Assembly (NCBI RefSeq): GCF_030149505.1
Contig: NZ_JASBRN010000001.1
Coordinates: forward strand, 1-64,000
From: Nocardioides sp.
Lineage (GTDB): Bacteria > Actinomycetota > Actinomycetes > Propionibacteriales > Nocardioidaceae
Length of the DNA stretch: 64,000 bases
Direction of reading: 5' to 3'
The notes under the pieces were generated by a model. The model saw only the letters and a list, made by a program, of their open reading frames with translations, ran no database searches and was not told where the DNA came from. Positions 9,020-17,083 of this stretch are shown piece after piece. The number at the start of each line of letters is the position of its first letter. The stretch's first letter is position 1. The position numbers and the translations under genes are program-made.

Positions 9020-10369
9020 ATGATCGCCGCCCTGCTCCGTGCCGCCCGCCCGCCCTCGCCGCTCGCCGGACGGCTCGCTCGCCAGTCGCTGCTCTTCGCG
9101 CTGGGCGATGGAGCGTTCCTCGCCGGGTCAGCGGTGTTCTTCACGGTCATCGTCGGTCTGGAGCCGGTCGAGGTCGGGCTCGGTCTCACGATCGCCGGCA
9201 TTGCAGCGTTCGTGGCCGCCCTGCCGATGGGCAAGGTCGTCGACCGCTTCGGTCCGCGTCGGATGTGGGCGGTCTCCGCGGTCGGGCAGGCCTCGATGTT
9301 CGCGTTGTGGCCGTTCATCGACGACTTCACGGGGTACGTCGTCATGGCGGTCGCCATGGAGGTCGTGGGTGTTCTCGGGGGCGCCGCTCACGGCGCGTAC
9401 ACGATCGATGTCCTCCCTCCGGGCGAGCGGGTCCGGTCGCGCGCCTACATGTACTCCGCGCTCAACGCCGGCTTCACGATCGGTGCCGCGGTGGGCGCGC
9501 TTGCCCTCGCCATGCCGGGGGACCTGCTGCTCCAGGGACTGCCGTGGTTCACGGCGCTGGCCTTCTTGGTCAACGCGGCCGCGATCACCCGGTTGCCCGA
9601 CGCCTCGCACGACTCCAAGACGCCCGAGGAGCGGAAGGTGAAGGTGCCGGGTCCGGGGCCGCTCCGCAACCCCGGCTGGCTGGCCACGACGTTCCTGGTC
9701 GGTGTGGCCTGGACCAACCAGGTGCTGCTGCACATGGTCATCCCGCTGTGGGTGATCAGCGAGACCGACGCCCCCCGTGAGCTGGTCGCCCTGCTGCTCG
9801 GGACCAACACGGTGATGTGCATCGTGCTGCCGATGGCGGCGGCCCGTGGTGTGTCCGACGTGCCGACGGCACTGAAGGCGATGAGGCTCTCCTCGGCGTT
9901 CTTCGTGCTCTCCTGCTTGATCACCATGGCGACCCACTCGACGGTCGGCTGGGTCACGATCCTGCTCATCTGGCTCGGGCACGTCACGTTGACCGGCGCC
10001 GAGCTCAAGCTCTCGGCCGCCAGCTGGACCTTCGAGGCCGAGCTCATGGACCCGCGTCAGCGTGGCAACTACCAGGGCGTGGCGGAGTTCAGCGGGACGT
10101 TCGGCCGCGTGTGGGCGCCGGCGGTCTACACCTTCCTCGCGATCACCTGGAGCTCCTACGGCTGGCTGGTGATCGCCGGGATCATCGTGCTCGCCACGGC
10201 CGCACTCCACCCCGTGGCTCTCTACGCACGGCGGTGGCTCGAGCAGCACGTCCCCGCCGAGGTGCTGGCCGACGCCCGCTCCTCCGCGCCCGAGGCCGAG
10301 GAGGCGATCGCAGTCGGCCCGCCGTCCCTCATCGACACCGAGGTGCCGGTGATGGACCCCCGCCCTTGA
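9020..10369 (+). CDS. MFS transporter
   Basis: An integral membrane transporter of 449 residues with about twelve hydrophobic segments. The MFS signature after TM2 is visible as GKVVDRFGPRRMW (about residues 72-84), and a second half begins after a hydrophilic loop rich in Lys/Pro (PEERKVKVPGPG). The C-terminal tail is acidic (EAEEAIAVGPPS). The start ATG is the first that leaves the N-terminal basic segment and TM1 intact; an upstream extension would overlap the divergent gene. Substrate unknown; a drug or metabolite exporter is the usual guess for this type. Confidence 0.85.
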   Translation: MIAALLRAARPPSPLAGRLARQSLLFALGDGAFLAGSAVFFTVIVGLEPVEVGLGLTIAGIAAFVAALPMGKVVDRFGPRRMWAVSAVGQASMFALWPFIDDFTGYVVMAVAMEVVGVLGGAAHGAYTIDVLPPGERVRSRAYMYSALNAGFTIGAAVGALALAMPGDLLLQGLPWFTALAFLVNAAAITRLPDASHDSKTPEERKVKVPGPGPLRNPGWLATTFLVGVAWTNQVLLHMVIPLWVISETDAPRELVALLLGTNTVMCIVLPMAAARGVSDVPTALKAMRLSSAFFVLSCLITMATHSTVGWVTILLIWLGHVTLTGAELKLSAASWTFEAELMDPRQRGNYQGVAEFSGTFGRVWAPAVYTFLAITWSSYGWLVIAGIIVLATAALHPVALYARRWLEQHVPAEVLADARSSAPEAEEAIAVGPPSLIDTEVPVMDPRP

Positions 10370-10398
10370 CCGCCCCCTCAGGGCAGGGGCGGCACGGC

Positions 10399-10521
10399 TC
10401 AGAGGTCGGCCAGCAGCCGCTGCATCCGCACGACCTCGGCGGCCTGGCCGGCGTTGACGTCCTCGGCCAGCTCGAGGTCTTCAGCATCGACGACCCGCTC
10501 CTGGACGAGGCCAAGAAGGTG
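10399..10521 (-). pseudogene. Possible DUF305 C-terminal remnant
   Basis: The last 40 codons before the minus-strand stop read …LELAEDVNAGQAAEVVRMQRLLADL, which resembles the C-terminal helix of DUF305 proteins (pattern A-x-I-x-x-x-Q-x-x-E-I-x-x-M-x-x-L). The expected N-terminal HHxxA/M copper-type motifs are absent, because the SpoIID gene on the other strand occupies that DNA. Most likely a decayed fragment; chance similarity is possible. Confidence 0.3.
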
Positions 10522-10582
10522 CGGATGGGCACGTTCAACGCCCAGTCGCAACCTTCCTACGACGGGTGATGTCATAGGGGGC

Positions 10583-11725
10583 ATGGGAACTCGGACCCTC
10601 GCCCCTGCCCTGCTCCTGGCCCTCGGGCTGCTGCTGCCCGTCGCGCCCGCCTCCGCGGCCGACCCGCTGCGGCTCGAGGGCCGCGGCTTCGGCCACGGCA
10701 TCGGGCTCTCGCAGCACGGCGCCCAACGTGCTGCCACGCAGGGGGTCGGCTGGCAACGGATCCTGCGCACCTACTACCCCGGGACCCGACTCGGGAGGGC
10801 GGGCGGGCAGGTGGCGGTCTGGATCTCCGGCGACGACGACGGTGACACCCGGGTGGAGGACCGTCCCGGGCTGCGCCTGGCCAAGGTCGGTACGGCGAGG
10901 AGCTGGTCGCTCGCGAAGCTGGACCCCCGGGCCGAGCAGTGGCGGGTCTCCGCCGACGGCCGCGGCCGCAGCGTGCTGGAGTCGCGCCGCGACGGGTCCT
11001 GGCGCCGGCAGCAGGTGTTCACCGGTGACGCCGAGTTCAGCGCCCCGGCCCCGATCACGCTGGTGACCCCCGAGGGCCGGACGGCCTACCGCGGGGTGCT
11101 CCGCTCGGCCGCGGCGTCCGCCGATGGGACCCGGCGCGACACCGTCAACCGGCTCTCGCTGGAGAACTACCTGCGCGGGGTCGTGCCCCAGGAGGTGCCG
11201 GCGCTCTGGGACCCCGACGCGGTCCGGGCACAGGCGGTCGCCGCCCGCACCTACGCCGCGTTCGAGCGCGCCGACCGGGCGGCGAGGCACTACCAGATCT
11301 GCGACACCTCGCAGTGCCAGGTCTACGGCGGTGCGAGCGCCGAGCACGAGGCGTCCGACGCCGCGATCCGGGCGACCCGCGGGCGTGCGGTGACCCGGGG
11401 CGGGGACCCGATCTTCGCCCAGTTCTCCGCGAGCAACGGCGGTTACAGCGTCCGTGGCTCCTTCGACTACCTCCCTGCACGCCGGGACTCGTGGGACCGC
11501 TACAAGTGGGAGCAGACCGTCTCGGTCGCCGACCTGGAGACCGCCTTCGACACCATCGGCGACTACGAGCGCGTCGAGGTGGTCGAGCGCGACGGCCGTG
11601 GCGCCTGGGGCGGCCGGGTCACGCGGGTCACCGTGGTCGGCAGCGAGGGCTCGAGCACCGTCAGCGGCGACACCTTCCGGATCCGCCTCGGGCTGCGCAG
11701 CACCCTCTTCCACGAGGTGTCCTGA
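10583..11725 (+). CDS. Secreted SpoIID/LytB domain protein (1)
   Basis: A 380-residue exported protein. The signal peptide is about residues 1-29 (hydrophobic LAPALLLALGLLLPVAPASA). A GRGFGHGIGLSQHGA motif near residue 36, typical of the SpoIID family, precedes a SpoIID domain around residues 150-250 with ENYLRGVVPQEVPALW and AQAVAARTYA. In sporulators SpoIID is a lytic transglycosylase that degrades denuded peptidoglycan glycans, and actinobacterial relatives probably remodel the wall. Two Cys in QICDTSQCQVYGG may form a disulfide. It is the first of a tandem pair, sharing CATAGGG just before the ATG with the second. Confidence 0.85.
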   Translation: MGTRTLAPALLLALGLLLPVAPASAADPLRLEGRGFGHGIGLSQHGAQRAATQGVGWQRILRTYYPGTRLGRAGGQVAVWISGDDDGDTRVEDRPGLRLAKVGTARSWSLAKLDPRAEQWRVSADGRGRSVLESRRDGSWRRQQVFTGDAEFSAPAPITLVTPEGRTAYRGVLRSAAASADGTRRDTVNRLSLENYLRGVVPQEVPALWDPDAVRAQAVAARTYAAFERADRAARHYQICDTSQCQVYGGASAEHEASDAAIRATRGRAVTRGGDPIFAQFSASNGGYSVRGSFDYLPARRDSWDRYKWEQTVSVADLETAFDTIGDYERVEVVERDGRGAWGGRVTRVTVVGSEGSSTVSGDTFRIRLGLRSTLFHEVS

Positions 11726-11745
11726 CCGGCTGGGACAGGCCTCCC

Positions 11746-11767
11746 AGAACTACAGATCTGTAGTTCT
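11746..11767. promoter_or_regulatory. Perfect 22-bp palindrome between SpoIID genes
   Basis: AGAACTACAGA followed directly by its reverse complement TCTGTAGTTCT, 21 bases after the first SpoIID stop. It could be an operator for a dimeric repressor, or a nine-pair hairpin with a GATC loop ending the first transcript. There is no U-run. A TGTAGTT half-site followed by CTC..GAG recurs upstream of the amidase at 49445. Confidence 0.55.
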
Positions 11768-11778
11768 CCTGAGGCGAT

Positions 11779-11794
11779 TGTTACCTCTTGTGAC
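11779..11794 (+). promoter_or_regulatory. Possible MtrA-like direct repeat
   Basis: TGTTAC at 11779-11784 and TGTGAC at 11789-11794, spaced ten bases, lie 20 bases before the second SpoIID start. They resemble the cleaner nine-base repeats at 37933 and 49467. Confidence 0.3.
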
Positions 11795-11813
11795 GCGTGG
11801 TGCCATAGGGACC

Positions 11814-13043
11814 ATGTCCCCCCTCCGCGGTGCCGCGGGCCTGGCCGCGGTGCTCGCGCTGGGCCTCGGCGTGAGCCTGTCGTCGGCGCCCACCGTGGCC
11901 GCCGCGGGTGCCGACCGCGACCGCTGGGACGTCGCCGGGGAGCCGAGCATCCGCATCCTCGGGCGCGGCTTCGGACACGGCCGCGGCATGTCCCAGCACG
12001 GTGCGGAGGGAGCCGCGCGGGCCGGCCTGAGCGCCGAGGAGATCCTCGACTTCTACTACCCGCGCACCGACGACGGCCGCGCCGCCGGTCGGATCAGCGT
12101 GCTGATCAGCGCCGACACCACCGACGACCTCGTCGTCCGCGCCCGGCCCGGCCTGCGGGTGCGCGACCTGGCCAGTGGCACCGTGACCGCGCTGGAGGAG
12201 GAGGGCGCCGCCCTGTGGCGGGTCCGCCGCGACCACACCGGTCGCGACCGCGTCTCCTGGCTGCCCTCGGGCGCGGCCCAGGACGGCGGCTGGCGCAAGC
12301 ACCTGGTGCTCCAGGGCGAGGGCGCTTTCGACGCCCGCAACGCCCCGGTCACCCTCGTGCTGCCCGGTGGCGCCGAGCGCAGCTACCGCGGTCGTCTCCA
12401 CGCCGCGGCGCCCACCCCGGGCAGCCCCGCGCGCGACACCGTCAACCGGGTCCGGCTGGAGGACTACCTGCGCGGGGTCGTGCCGCTGGAGATGCCGGCG
12501 CTGTGGAGCCCGGCGGCCGTCCAGGCCCAGTCGGTCGCCGCCCGCACCTACGCGGCGTACGAGCGGGCGCACCCCCGCGCGCAGCACTACCAGGTCTGCG
12601 ACACGACCTCCTGCCAGGTCTACGGCGGCGCCGATGCCGAGCACCCCGCCTCCGACGCGGCGATTCGCGCCACCAAGGGGCAGGCGCGCACCGTCGACGG
12701 CGAGCCCGCGTTCACCCAGTTCTCCGCGAGCAGCGGCGGCTGGACCTCGCAGGGCTCGGTCGACTACCTCGTCGCGCAGGAGGACCCCTACGACGGGTAC
12801 GAGGGCAACACCGTCCACTCCTGGTCGGTCACCGTGACCGACGACCGGATCGAGTCGACCTGGCCGAAGGTCGGCGACCTGCGCTCGGTCGAGGTGCTCG
12901 CCCGCGACGGCAACGGACAGTGGGGCGGCCGGGTCCGCTCGCTGCGGCTGACCGGCTCCGGGGGCAGCGTCACGGTGACGGGCGACGCCTTCCGTTCCGG
13001 GCTGGGCCTGCGCTCCACCTGGGTCACGTTCCGGCAGCCCTGA
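11814..13043 (+). CDS. Secreted SpoIID/LytB domain protein (2)
   Basis: A 409-residue paralogue of the preceding gene with its own signal peptide (about residues 1-31, LAAVLALGLGVSLSSA). It repeats the same sequence landmarks: GRGFGHGRGMSQHGA, EDYLRGVVPLEMPALW, AQSVAARTYAAYE, a Cys pair in QVCDTTSCQVYGG and SAS/NGG segments near the C-terminus. The tandem arrangement points to gene duplication. Role inferred: peptidoglycan glycan-strand cleavage outside the membrane. It is preceded by a palindrome and possible response-regulator repeats, which the first copy lacks, so the two may be regulated differently. Confidence 0.85.
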   Translation: MSPLRGAAGLAAVLALGLGVSLSSAPTVAAAGADRDRWDVAGEPSIRILGRGFGHGRGMSQHGAEGAARAGLSAEEILDFYYPRTDDGRAAGRISVLISADTTDDLVVRARPGLRVRDLASGTVTALEEEGAALWRVRRDHTGRDRVSWLPSGAAQDGGWRKHLVLQGEGAFDARNAPVTLVLPGGAERSYRGRLHAAAPTPGSPARDTVNRVRLEDYLRGVVPLEMPALWSPAAVQAQSVAARTYAAYERAHPRAQHYQVCDTTSCQVYGGADAEHPASDAAIRATKGQARTVDGEPAFTQFSASSGGWTSQGSVDYLVAQEDPYDGYEGNTVHSWSVTVTDDRIESTWPKVGDLRSVEVLARDGNGQWGGRVRSLRLTGSGGSVTVTGDAFRSGLGLRSTWVTFRQP

Positions 13044-13064
13044 CTGCTGCGGCCGAGGGCGCTC

Positions 13065-13407
13065 TCAGGCCTGGGCGCGCGCCGTCTGCCAGAGCGCGAC
13101 CACGGCGTACACGCTCGCGGCGAGGGCCAGGCCCCCGAGTCCCCCGACGACCACCAGCACGATCGCCAGGACGACGGTGACGAGCACGGCGAGGGTCCCC
13201 GCCCCCCCCAGGACCGACGCCGGGCACCAGCCCGCCCAGCAGGGCCGCGGTGAGGGCGCCCGCCGCGGCGTAGGCAGCGGTCCAGGTCCACAGCTCGGGT
13301 GCGAGGGGACGCGCCAGGAGCGCCAGGACGACCAGGGCGGCGAAGCCTGCACAGGTGAGCGCCGACAGGGTCCGCAGCCGTGAGCGGGAGGGTGCGGAGC
13401 TGGTCAT
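13065..13407 (-). pseudogene. Small membrane protein with frameshift in a G8 tract
   Basis: The first half, from the ATG at 13407, encodes hydrophobic LVVLALLARPLAPELWTWT and a second membrane segment. It then runs out of frame at a run of eight C on the plus strand (13202-13209). The following membrane-helix sequence (TLAVLVTVVLAIVLVVVGG…) continues in another frame to a stop at 13065. Joining the frames gives a four-helix protein of about 113 residues. The cause may be a sequencing error, a true mutation or phase variation at the homopolymer. Its ATG overlaps by one base the stop of the tiny upstream gene, so the two are translationally coupled. Confidence 0.6.
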
Positions 13408-13514
13408 CAGATGACGGCGCGCGGCCAGCCACCCGCTCCGAAGTCACTGGTCTCGTTGGCGACGTCGTCGAACGCGCTCCTGAGCTCGGCCAGCTCCTCC
13501 ACGGGATCCTGCAC
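13407..13514 (-). CDS. Small acidic protein, 35 residues
   Basis: GTG start with an AGGAG site seven bases upstream. The product is short and acidic (DPVEELAELRSAFDDVANE) with a single likely helix and no Cys. It ends in TGATG, where the stop overlaps the start of the next, frameshifted membrane gene. This coupling and the good ribosome site are the evidence for a real gene. An in-frame GTG ten codons upstream is an alternative start. No family recognised. Confidence 0.45.
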   Translation of the reverse strand: MQDPVEELAELRSAFDDVANETSDFGAGGWPRAVI

Positions 13515-13561
13515 GTCGAGCTCCTCTCGTCCCTCGTCGGTCACGCCGGGTCGGTCGGGCC

Positions 13562-14701
13562 CTACCCACGCGGCCGGCCCGGCAAACGAGCCGGGACCAG
13601 CACCTGCCGCAGCACCAGGCCCGTGACCAGCGCCCAGAACGCCGCGCCGATGCCGAGGACGGTGACGCCGGAGGCCGCCACGACCAGGCAGGCGGCGGCC
13701 GGCAGCCGCTCCTGCTCCTCGGCCAGCGCGTCGCCCAGCGAGGCGGCGAGGGTGCCGAGCAGGGCCAGGCCCGCGGCCGACTGCACGACGCCCTCGGGCG
13801 CAGCCGCCACCAGGGTCGTCAGCGCCCCGGCCGCGACGGCGAGCAGGAGGTAGGTGATCGAGGCCGCGACCGAGGCCTGCCAGCGGCGGGCCCGGTCGGC
13901 CCCGGCGGCCGGCCCGGCCATGAGGGCGGCGGTGATCGCGGCCAGGTTGACGGCGTGGCCGCCGAGCGGTGCCGCGAGCAGGGTGCCCAGGCCGGTCACG
14001 CCGAGCGACTCCCGCCAGGGCACGCGGTAGCCGAAGGTCGCCATCACGGCCACGCCCGGCACGTTCTGCGACGCCATCGTGACGACGTACAGCGGGAGGG
14101 CGATGCCGAGGGCGGCCGAGGCGCTCCACGCCGGCAGCGTGAGAGACAGCGTCGGCAGGAGGTCCTGCGCGGCCACCGTGTCGTCGGCCTCCACGACCAC
14201 GACGACGAGCGCGACGGCCAGCGAGGCCGGCACGGCCCAGCGCGGCGCCGGCCGGACCAGCACCAGCCAGGCGAGGACGACGGGGCCGACGAGCAGCGGG
14301 GAGTCGGCCAGGGCCAGCACCGGCTGCACGCACAGCGGCAGCAGCACCCCGGCGAGCATCGCCCGCGCGAGCGGCACGGGGATGGCGGCGACGAGGTCGC
14401 CTAGGCGCGGCACCAGTCCGGTGAGCACCACCAGGACGCCGGTGAGCGCGAACGCGCCCACCGCGGCAGGCCACCCGCCCTGGACCGTCCCGGTCGTCAC
14501 CAGGAGCGCGGCGCCCGGGGTCGACCAGGCCAGCGAGACCGGCGTGCGGTGGCGCAGCGCGAGCCACAGCATCCCGAGCGCCTGCGCGACGCAGAGCGCC
14601 ACCAGGCCCGAGGCGGCCTGCGCCGGGGTCGCGCCCACGGCGACCAGGCCGGCCAGCACGACGACGAAGCTGCTGGAGAACCCCACGACCGCGGCGACCA
14701 C
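13562..14701 (-). CDS. BenE family (benzoate/H+ symporter-like) transporter
   Basis: An integral membrane protein of 379 residues with about twelve hydrophobic segments, matching the BenE family by features such as GFSSSFVVVLAGL at the N-terminus, PVSLAWSTPGAALL near residue 57, and the conserved region around SQNVPGVAVMATFGY and GLGTLLAAPLGGHAVNLAAITAA. Family members import aromatic acids such as benzoate with protons; the substrate here is not established. The GTG start is the earliest in-frame start after the stop of the upstream biotinyl-protein gene 38 bases away, so the two are probably co-transcribed. Confidence 0.82.
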   Translation of the reverse strand: MVAAVVGFSSSFVVVLAGLVAVGATPAQAASGLVALCVAQALGMLWLALRHRTPVSLAWSTPGAALLVTTGTVQGGWPAAVGAFALTGVLVVLTGLVPRLGDLVAAIPVPLARAMLAGVLLPLCVQPVLALADSPLLVGPVVLAWLVLVRPAPRWAVPASLAVALVVVVVEADDTVAAQDLLPTLSLTLPAWSASAALGIALPLYVVTMASQNVPGVAVMATFGYRVPWRESLGVTGLGTLLAAPLGGHAVNLAAITAALMAGPAAGADRARRWQASVAASITYLLLAVAAGALTTLVAAAPEGVVQSAAGLALLGTLAASLGDALAEEQERLPAAACLVVAASGVTVLGIGAAFWALVTGLVLRQVLVPARLPGRPRG

Positions 14702-14739
14702 CCCGGCCAGTGCGGCCTCGCTCGCCAGGCGTTCGCGGT

Positions 14740-14982
14740 TCAGGAGAGGACCACCACGAGGTCGCCACCGGCCACGGCCTGGGCGTCCCGGAGCGCCACG
14801 CGCGCGACCGTGCCGGCGCGCGGGGCGGTGATGGCCGCCTCCATCTTCATGGCCTCGATCGTGGCCAGGACCTGGCCGGCGCCCACCTGCTGGCCCTCGC
14901 GGACCAGGACGCTCACGACGCCCTGGAACGGTGCGGTGACGTGGCCGGGGCGCGCGCGCTCGGTCGACGTCAGCGGGGACAT
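14740..14982 (-). CDS. Stand-alone biotin/lipoyl attachment domain protein
   Basis: An 80-residue single-domain carrier protein. The biotinylation motif EAMKMEAA is present (Lys about residue 46) between symmetrical Gly-rich hairpins (PFQGVVSVLVREGQQV and PRAGTVARVAL). It looks like a BCCP detached from its carboxylase. AccA3 encoded at 17084 already has its own BCCP domain, so the partner of this one is unclear. Start: ATG eight bases after TAAGTT (14991-14996, minus strand). It lies upstream of benE in the same direction. Confidence 0.8.
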   Translation of the reverse strand: MSPLTSTERARPGHVTAPFQGVVSVLVREGQQVGAGQVLATIEAMKMEAAITAPRAGTVARVALRDAQAVAGGDLVVVLS

Positions 14983-14993
14983 GGCTGCAGAAC

Positions 14994-16496
14994 TTACCGA
15001 CCGTCGAGCACGAACGCAGCCAGCAGCTCAGGGGTGGACCCGGCGGCCAGGTCCATGCCGGCGCCCTCCGGGACGTCGAGGACCGTCACGCGCTGCCGTC
15101 CGCCCGCGGTCGTCGCATCGAGGGTCACCAGGCCCTGCCGGCGCTGGAACCAGGTGTCGCGCACGGTCCAGCCGATGACGTGACCGACCCCGAGCACCTC
15201 GCGACGGCGTACGAGGCTCCCCGAGCGCGCGACCACGTGGCCCTCGACGAGCGCGTGGCCCAGCGAGCGGGACCGGTCGCGGGCCAGCGCCGCCGCGGGC
15301 AGGAGGAGCAGCGCGATCGGCACCAGCACCGGCGCCGGGACGTCGGCCAGCAGCACGGCCGCGGTCGCCACGACGAGCAGGACCAGCACGGGGGCCAGCG
15401 CGCGCAGCCACCGGCGTCGGGTCGCCACCGGCCCGTGCCCGCGCAGCGGGGCGTACGCCGGGGAGCGGGCCCCGATCACCTCGGCCGCCACGCCGGCGAC
15501 CGTCGCGAGCGGCGCGGGCGGCACGAGGGTCAGCGTGCCCTTCTGCTCCCCGCCGAGCCCGGTCACGACCGCTCCCAGCTCCGCGGCCCCGGCCAGGCGC
15601 AGCCCGAGCGGCTCGCGCACGACGACGCCCGCCAGCCGGGCGTCCTCCACGGAGGTCTCCCGGGTGGTGAGCAGGCCGCGGACCAGCCGCCACTGCCGCG
15701 GGGTGCGGGTGAGCGTGAGATCCCAGTGCGTGACGAGGTAGCCCGCGACGGCGAGCACGGCGCTGGCGAGAGCGGCGGCGACGAGCCCCACGCCCAGCAG
15801 CACCAGCCACCCCCAGCCCTCGGGGGTCAGGTCGGGAAGCCGGTCCACGCGCCAGGCGGAGTCCGGGGCGACCTGCGTGGCGACGCCGAGCAGCGCCGCG
15901 GCAGCCAGCACGCCGGCACTGGTGAGGGGTGCGTAGCGCGCCCAGGAGGGGTCCAGGCGGAGCACCACGCGGTCCGGCTCCGGGGCAGGGGCATCCGCTG
16001 CCGTGCCCGGCTCCGTGCCCCCGGCGGCGAGTGGTGCACCCTCGGCGACCGCGTGGTCCAGCAGCGCCACCCGCAGGCGCTGGGCCTCGTCACGGCCGAG
16101 CGAGTCGAGGTCGAGGTCCTGGTCGGCGCCGGCACCCGTGCCGATCCGCACGGTCGACAGCCCCAGGATGCGGTGCACCGGCCCGGAGGTCAGGTCCACG
16201 GTCCGCACGCGGTCCAGCTGGGCGGTGCGCAGGGTGCGCTGCAGCAGGCCGCGCCGCAGCTCCACGCGGCCGTCGTGGATGCGGTAGCGGGTGGTGAGGT
16301 AGCGCGCGACGCCCAGGAGCACGGGGACCGCGACCGCCCCCAGCTCCCAGCCCAGCCCGCCGCCGCGAGCGGTGCCACCGGCGACGAAGGCCCCCACGAG
16401 CAGCGGGAGGAACCGGCGCAGCTCCTGCACCGGCTGCACCACGAGCATCCGTCGGTCGAGGCGGTGCCAGGTCGCGTCGTCGAGCGGCCCGCTCAC
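14994..16496 (-). CDS. Bacterial PH domain membrane protein (YdbT-like)
   Basis: A 500-residue membrane protein with two or three copies of the bPH2 (DUF304-type) domain, each following a pair of hydrophobic helices. The first reads YLTTRYRIHDGRVELRRGLL…RTVDLTSGPVHRILGL, and later copies lie around VTHWDLTLTRTPRQW and VVARSGSLVRRREVLGVGHV. The GTG start overlaps the stop of the upstream smaller bPH gene (GTGA), so they form a YdbS/YdbT-like pair. The molecular function of these pairs is unknown; a membrane or lipid-related role is usually assumed. Confidence 0.82.
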   Translation of the reverse strand: MSGPLDDATWHRLDRRMLVVQPVQELRRFLPLLVGAFVAGGTARGGGLGWELGAVAVPVLLGVARYLTTRYRIHDGRVELRRGLLQRTLRTAQLDRVRTVDLTSGPVHRILGLSTVRIGTGAGADQDLDLDSLGRDEAQRLRVALLDHAVAEGAPLAAGGTEPGTAADAPAPEPDRVVLRLDPSWARYAPLTSAGVLAAAALLGVATQVAPDSAWRVDRLPDLTPEGWGWLVLLGVGLVAAALASAVLAVAGYLVTHWDLTLTRTPRQWRLVRGLLTTRETSVEDARLAGVVVREPLGLRLAGAAELGAVVTGLGGEQKGTLTLVPPAPLATVAGVAAEVIGARSPAYAPLRGHGPVATRRRWLRALAPVLVLLVVATAAVLLADVPAPVLVPIALLLLPAAALARDRSRSLGHALVEGHVVARSGSLVRRREVLGVGHVIGWTVRDTWFQRRQGLVTLDATTAGGRQRVTVLDVPEGAGMDLAAGSTPELLAAFVLDGR

Positions 16497-16975
16497 GTGG
16501 CGTCCCCGGGGGCTGCATCCGCGCGGACGGTCAGCTCGGCCACGAGCGACTCCGCGGTCGCCTGGTCCAGGCCCGCGATCGCGATCGCGCCGGCCGCTGA
16601 CGCGGTCGTGATCGTGACGTTGGCCAGCCCCAGGAGGCGTTCGAGCGGCCCCTGGTCCCAGTCGACGGTCTGGATCCGGCTGATCGGGGCCAGTCGGCGC
16701 TCGCGGGCCCACCACCCGGTCTGGGTGTACGCCGCGTGCTCGGTGACCTCCCAGCGGTGCACCCGGTAGCGCCAGACCGGCACGAGGCCGACCCGCCCCA
16801 CGGCGTACGTCGCGAGGAGGGCGGGCATCCACCAGCGCAGGTCGTAGAGGTCCAGCACCAGCGAGGTGACGACCAGCGCGGTGGCCAGCCCCACCACCTC
16901 GGTGGCCGCGCCGAGCTGCCACATGAGCCGGGCGCGGGGGTCGACGCGGTGGGCGGGCCGGCGCAGCGTCGTCAC
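16493..16975 (-). CDS. Bacterial PH domain membrane protein (YdbS-like)
   Basis: A 160-residue protein with two transmembrane helices (about residues 20-62) followed by one bPH2 domain (WRYRVHRWEVTEHAAYTQTGWW…RIQTVDWDQGPLERLLGLANV). The GTG start was chosen because TAGGGT (16983-16988, minus strand) lies seven bases upstream. A longer form from 17017 would run through that promoter. It is the first gene of a two-gene operon with the larger bPH protein. Confidence 0.82.
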   Translation of the reverse strand: MTTLRRPAHRVDPRARLMWQLGAATEVVGLATALVVTSLVLDLYDLRWWMPALLATYAVGRVGLVPVWRYRVHRWEVTEHAAYTQTGWWARERRLAPISRIQTVDWDQGPLERLLGLANVTITTASAAGAIAIAGLDQATAESLVAELTVRADAAPGDAT

Positions 16976-16982
16976 GCCCTCG

Positions 16983-16988
16983 ACCCTA
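16983..16988 (-). promoter_or_regulatory. -10 box of bPH operon, leaderless
   Basis: Minus-strand TAGGGT ends seven bases before the GTG start at 16975. Confidence 0.6.
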
Positions 16989-17010
16989 CGGGCACGCGCA
17001 GTGACCACTC

Positions 17011-17053
17011 GGGTCACGGCTTCGCAGGCTCAGCCGTGCCGCTCGCTCGACCA
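17011..17053 (-). repeat. Dispersed palindromic element, copy 3 (class B)
   Basis: On the minus strand it reads TGGTCGAGCGAGCGGCACGG…CGAAGCCGTGACCC and shares both inner arms with the copy at 6762. It lies between the accA3 stop and the bPH operon promoter. Confidence 0.65.
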
Positions 17054-17083
17054 CCGATCGACGAGTCCGCTGCCGCGTCCTCG

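Noticed and set aside
11746-11767. Palindrome as a BlaI/CopY-type operator
   Set aside because: The TACA…TGTA half-sites are four bases apart rather than the usual two, and no blaI gene is nearby, so I list it only as an unassigned palindrome.
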